Shown here: piece by piece, positions 57,738 to 59,919 of the stretch
Layout: every line of letters starts with the position of its first letter
Numbering within the stretch: position 1 is the stretch's first letter
Assembly: GCA_032718475.1 (NCBI GenBank)
Contig: JAUCBJ010007328.1
Location: 1 to 59,919, forward strand
From: Nemertoderma westbladi
Taxonomy: Eukaryota > Xenacoelomorpha > Nemertodermatida > Nemertodermatidae
Direction: 5' to 3'
Length of the DNA stretch: 59,919 nt
The notes under the pieces: generated by a model
What the model saw: only the letters and a program-made list of their open reading frames with translations
What the model was told of the DNA's origin: nothing
The model's database searches: none
Translations under genes and position numbers: made by a program

Positions 57738-58745
57738 TTAGTCTTTCTTGCGCGGACGGCGTTTACGCAGTTTTTTAAAGCTGGCCAGAGTCTTTTTCTC
57801 TTTGGGGCGAGCCACTTTACAAGGAGGGCTATAACTCCTGGGTGAAGGGTGCAATATGATTGCATCAGAGGGTGTAGGATTATGGTCGGTGTATCCGCCG
57901 GTCGAAGTTCCGGGTTGGTTGACATCAACGTCGGGGGAGAGGGGTCTAACGGCCTTTAGAGCGCGTTTTAGGATGGCCGCTCTTACGGGTCCTTTACGAG
58001 TGGTCTGAACGAGAGCCGTGGGTGGACCATAGGCAGTCAGAAACTTCCTGGGTTTAATGGTTCTTTCCAACTCGCGTTCGCGGGCTCGGTATTCGTAAGG
58101 CCGTCGATATACTTCCTGTAACTCGGGGTGTGAGTTAACAAATAAGTCTCCATAGTGCGGATCCTGACGGATAAAATTGATTAAGTTATAGGAATGAAGG
58201 TCGCTAGGATTAACACTCCTGAGAAATTTGTGTACGAATTTGGTTGAAATACATTCTCCGACGCGCTTCAGTAGTTCGTAACTCGATATGCGTGATTTCT
58301 GTTCGACAGAAGCGAATAGATAAGGATGGAACGCAAAAACTCCTTCGTAAGCGCGTCCAGGATAATAGCGATGGCGCGAATCACAATGTAAATCAGCGTT
58401 CGCTTCCCAAGCTCTGATGTAACGTAGTGTGATCATTTCATCTACGCTTTCCAAATCGTGATTAAAAGGGCAATCGAAACTGGCGTGTCCCTTTAGTTGA
58501 CAATGGGGACATTGAGTCATAAATTGAGGGCAAACCGCAAAAATGTGCAAGTTATTGAGTCTGCAATATGCACAATAAATTTCCATCGCCGGTTGTTCGT
58601 GGAAATAGGAACAGCGGACGTTTATGTCCATCAGTTTGTTGGTTGGGTCTAGGGCATTCGTCACAATAATACCAAAGACGTACGTCCTGTAGAGGAAACG
58701 CGGGTGATAGTTCTCCAGTTTTGCAATATTCTTCCATTTGTTCAA
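57738..58745 (-). CDS. Unrecognised zinc-knuckle protein, C-terminal frame
   Basis: An open frame of 335 codons, of which roughly the first 40 are probably out-of-frame shadow. It contains a CCHC-like pair: CAYCRLNNLHIFAVC (C58-x2-C61-x5-H67-x4-C72) and a canonical knuckle CPHCQLKGHASFDC (C79-x2-C82-x4-H87-x4-C92). A mixed helical region follows, then a strongly basic tail (LASFKKLRKRRPRKKD), all suggesting RNA or DNA binding. A Pro/Ser-rich segment with TSTGG and SPSP lies near 280-310. The stop is TAA at 57738-57740. The frame is +1 relative to the overlapping upstream ORF 58552-59331, and the two together read like one protein. No family recognised. Two CCHC-like fingers recall Gag and, faintly, Nanos, but the spacing does not match Nanos. 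No pol gene follows. Confidence 0.7.
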   Translation of the reverse strand: MNKWKNIAKLENYHPRFLYRTYVFGIIVTNALDPTNKLMDINVRCSYFHEQPAMEIYCAYCRLNNLHIFAVCPQFMTQCPHCQLKGHASFDCPFNHDLESVDEMITLRYIRAWEANADLHCDSRHRYYPGRAYEGVFAFHPYLFASVEQKSRISSYELLKRVGECISTKFVHKFLRSVNPSDLHSYNLINFIRQDPHYGDLFVNSHPELQEVYRRPYEYRARERELERTIKPRKFLTAYGPPTALVQTTRKGPVRAAILKRALKAVRPLSPDVDVNQPGTSTGGYTDHNPTPSDAIILHPSPRSYSPPCKVARPKEKKTLASFKKLRKRRPRKKD

Positions 58746-59331
58746 AACTATCCGGGATAACAGGTAGTGGACGATCGGCGGTAAGATACATCATAGTGAA
58801 ATAGAGCCGTTTGAGTTCTACAATCGGGTCATGATGTATACCTTGAGGATATCGAGTCTCTAGGTTCTGCTGACTGGCGATGTTGAGATAGGTTTCTCTC
58901 AAAAATTCTAGGTAGTCGTTGAAGTCGATGCGTTTATCCGGTTCTTCAACGCTTTCTCTTTCCAGTCTGTTACGAATAGAATTTTCGTGATCTATTCTCG
59001 GTTTATCGTTACGACTCCGCTGGGTATGGTATTTAAATAGAACCATTTCCCTTTCGGTGTCTACATCGTCCGTATCATGTAAATCGATAGGATGGCCGGT
59101 AGTTAGGAAGTCCATATACGTACCATTACGATGCGTATAGCAAGCGGTGAATTTTCGATAGTCCAATTCACGCGTAAGTTGCTCTTGGGACATCGGCGGT
59201 TCGATATAACGACCATCGTCCTCCGTAATGGTTGGATCGGCTTCACCGCGTATCAAGCTATCCACAAATGCTTGTAAAGGTAGAGTATATCGCTCCCTGA
59301 TACCAAGATCATCTTCTATCAACTCCGTCAT
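58552..59331 (-). CDS. Unrecognised protein, N-terminal frame of the zinc-knuckle gene
   Basis: 259 codons, ATG at 59329-59331, stop at 58552. An acidic, helix-rich protein with FKYHTQRSRNDKPRIDHENS and FNDYLEFLRETYLNIASQQN, then near its end WYYCDECPRPNQQTDGH. The C-x2-C at residues 223-226 begins a zinc-binding-like pattern whose remaining Cys/His (CSYFH, then CAYC) are found only in the +1 frame. The last 25 or so codons of this frame therefore look non-coding, and the true continuation is in 57738-58745. Both frames are open over 58552-58745. A splice pair that restores the frame was looked for and not found. Programmed +1 shift, assembly indel or a mutated gene are all possible. Function unknown. 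Confidence 0.7.
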   Translation of the reverse strand: MTELIEDDLGIRERYTLPLQAFVDSLIRGEADPTITEDDGRYIEPPMSQEQLTRELDYRKFTACYTHRNGTYMDFLTTGHPIDLHDTDDVDTEREMVLFKYHTQRSRNDKPRIDHENSIRNRLERESVEEPDKRIDFNDYLEFLRETYLNIASQQNLETRYPQGIHHDPIVELKRLYFTMMYLTADRPLPVIPDSFEQMEEYCKTGELSPAFPLQDVRLWYYCDECPRPNQQTDGHKRPLFLFPRTTGDGNLLCILQTQ

Positions 59332-59919
59332 ATCTGCTATCTGAGTTTATTAATATCGAAATGAGTTTATGTTTAGGCTAGCGGGCGTCGCTGACTACCT
59401 CTCGTTGCCCCCGGACAGTGGGATTCTCAGCGCCGATGTACCGTCGTCGCGGTGTTTACGCCAACATGTAGCAACAGCACGACAACGATAACCGGCACAA
59501 GTCACTCCACTGTCCGTCCCAAAGGCTTGGATCCACTTTAGGTTCTTTCTATAGGAGAGTTGGGCTACTTTTACAATTGCGACTAGCTACTGTAAACATA
59601 CTTTAGCAGTAACATTCACCTATAAACACACAAATTCCAACACAACTGTCACCAATTGTACACATACAGGCCATTTGTCCGTTAGTCAGTGCCTTCCAGA
59701 ATGTCACGTTATTACTGTGTATCCTTGGATACTAACAGTGTGCTATGTATTCTCTATGCTATGCAATGGGACAAGCTTTCTATTGTTCTTTTAACTTGCT
59801 TCTAATTCTAGCGTGGGTGTTGCTATGGTGACATTTTTAAAGCTAGTGGTAGAATTAGGGTAATTCTCATGCATACAGATCTGGAATGCTATTTAATGGT
59901 AATTCTTTAATTGTCAATA
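59332..59919. other. Upstream of the zinc-knuckle ORFs, no gene seen
   Basis: No domain-bearing open frame. It should contain the 5' end or promoter of the minus-strand gene, or an upstream exon beyond the window. Confidence 0.45.

Noticed and set aside
58561-58690. A small intron joining the two zinc-knuckle frames
   Set aside because: The GT/AG pairs tried (for example GTACGT or GTATTA to TTGCAG) either keep the wrong frame or create a stop, and would remove the Cys/His residues that make the join convincing.

Overview
The window reads as nuclear DNA of an invertebrate animal. It is AT-rich and spliced, with animal-type genes (DHTKD1, SMIM12, MGAT2, ATG12), a Copia element, LINE and SINE remnants, many satellites, and very frequent short motifs such as AGGCCTA and ACCGGT. 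I cannot name the phylum. The genes are unusually intron-poor: DHTKD1 is spread over two exons, and ATG12 and a TAF1C-like gene are each one uninterrupted reading frame.

Layout. 1-7.7 kb is repeats: a large 16/21-bp minisatellite (731-3394) with an inverted remnant beyond it, a tRNA-derived SINE, a 32-bp array, a small MITE and a 25-bp array. 7.8-17.5 kb holds three genes on the minus strand: DHTKD1 (two exons), a TAF1C-like gene and SMIM12. 17.6-33.7 kb is a repeat island bounded by two inverted copies of a 2.1-2.3 kb element with palindromic ends. The left copy was later interrupted by a Copia retrotransposon (19662-24421). Between the copies lie a 59-bp G-rich satellite, a dimeric 145-bp satellite and other repeats. 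34.2-36.3 kb holds two LINE remnants. MGAT2 and ATG12 follow at 36.9-38.9 kb, minus strand, only 210 bp apart. 40.9-50.2 kb is a direct tandem duplication of about 4.6-4.8 kb. 50.2-54.0 kb is a nested inverted-repeat structure with satellite arms. 57.7-59.3 kb carries two overlapping minus-strand ORFs that together look like one unrecognised zinc-knuckle protein gene with a +1 frame break.

The protein genes have unrelated housekeeping roles: mitochondrial lysine/tryptophan catabolism, rRNA transcription, a small membrane protein, N-glycan maturation and autophagy. All recognised host genes are on the minus strand, and no shared pathway is implied. Most of the window is mobile-element-derived.

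The best leads are the unrecognised frame-broken gene at the right end, the Copia element (anticodon-region initiator-tRNA primer site, almost identical LTRs but broken pol, preserved empty site in the sister repeat), and the recurrent design of foldback-like elements whose arms are tandem arrays. Motif assignments come from reading and memory of protein families; no searches were run.
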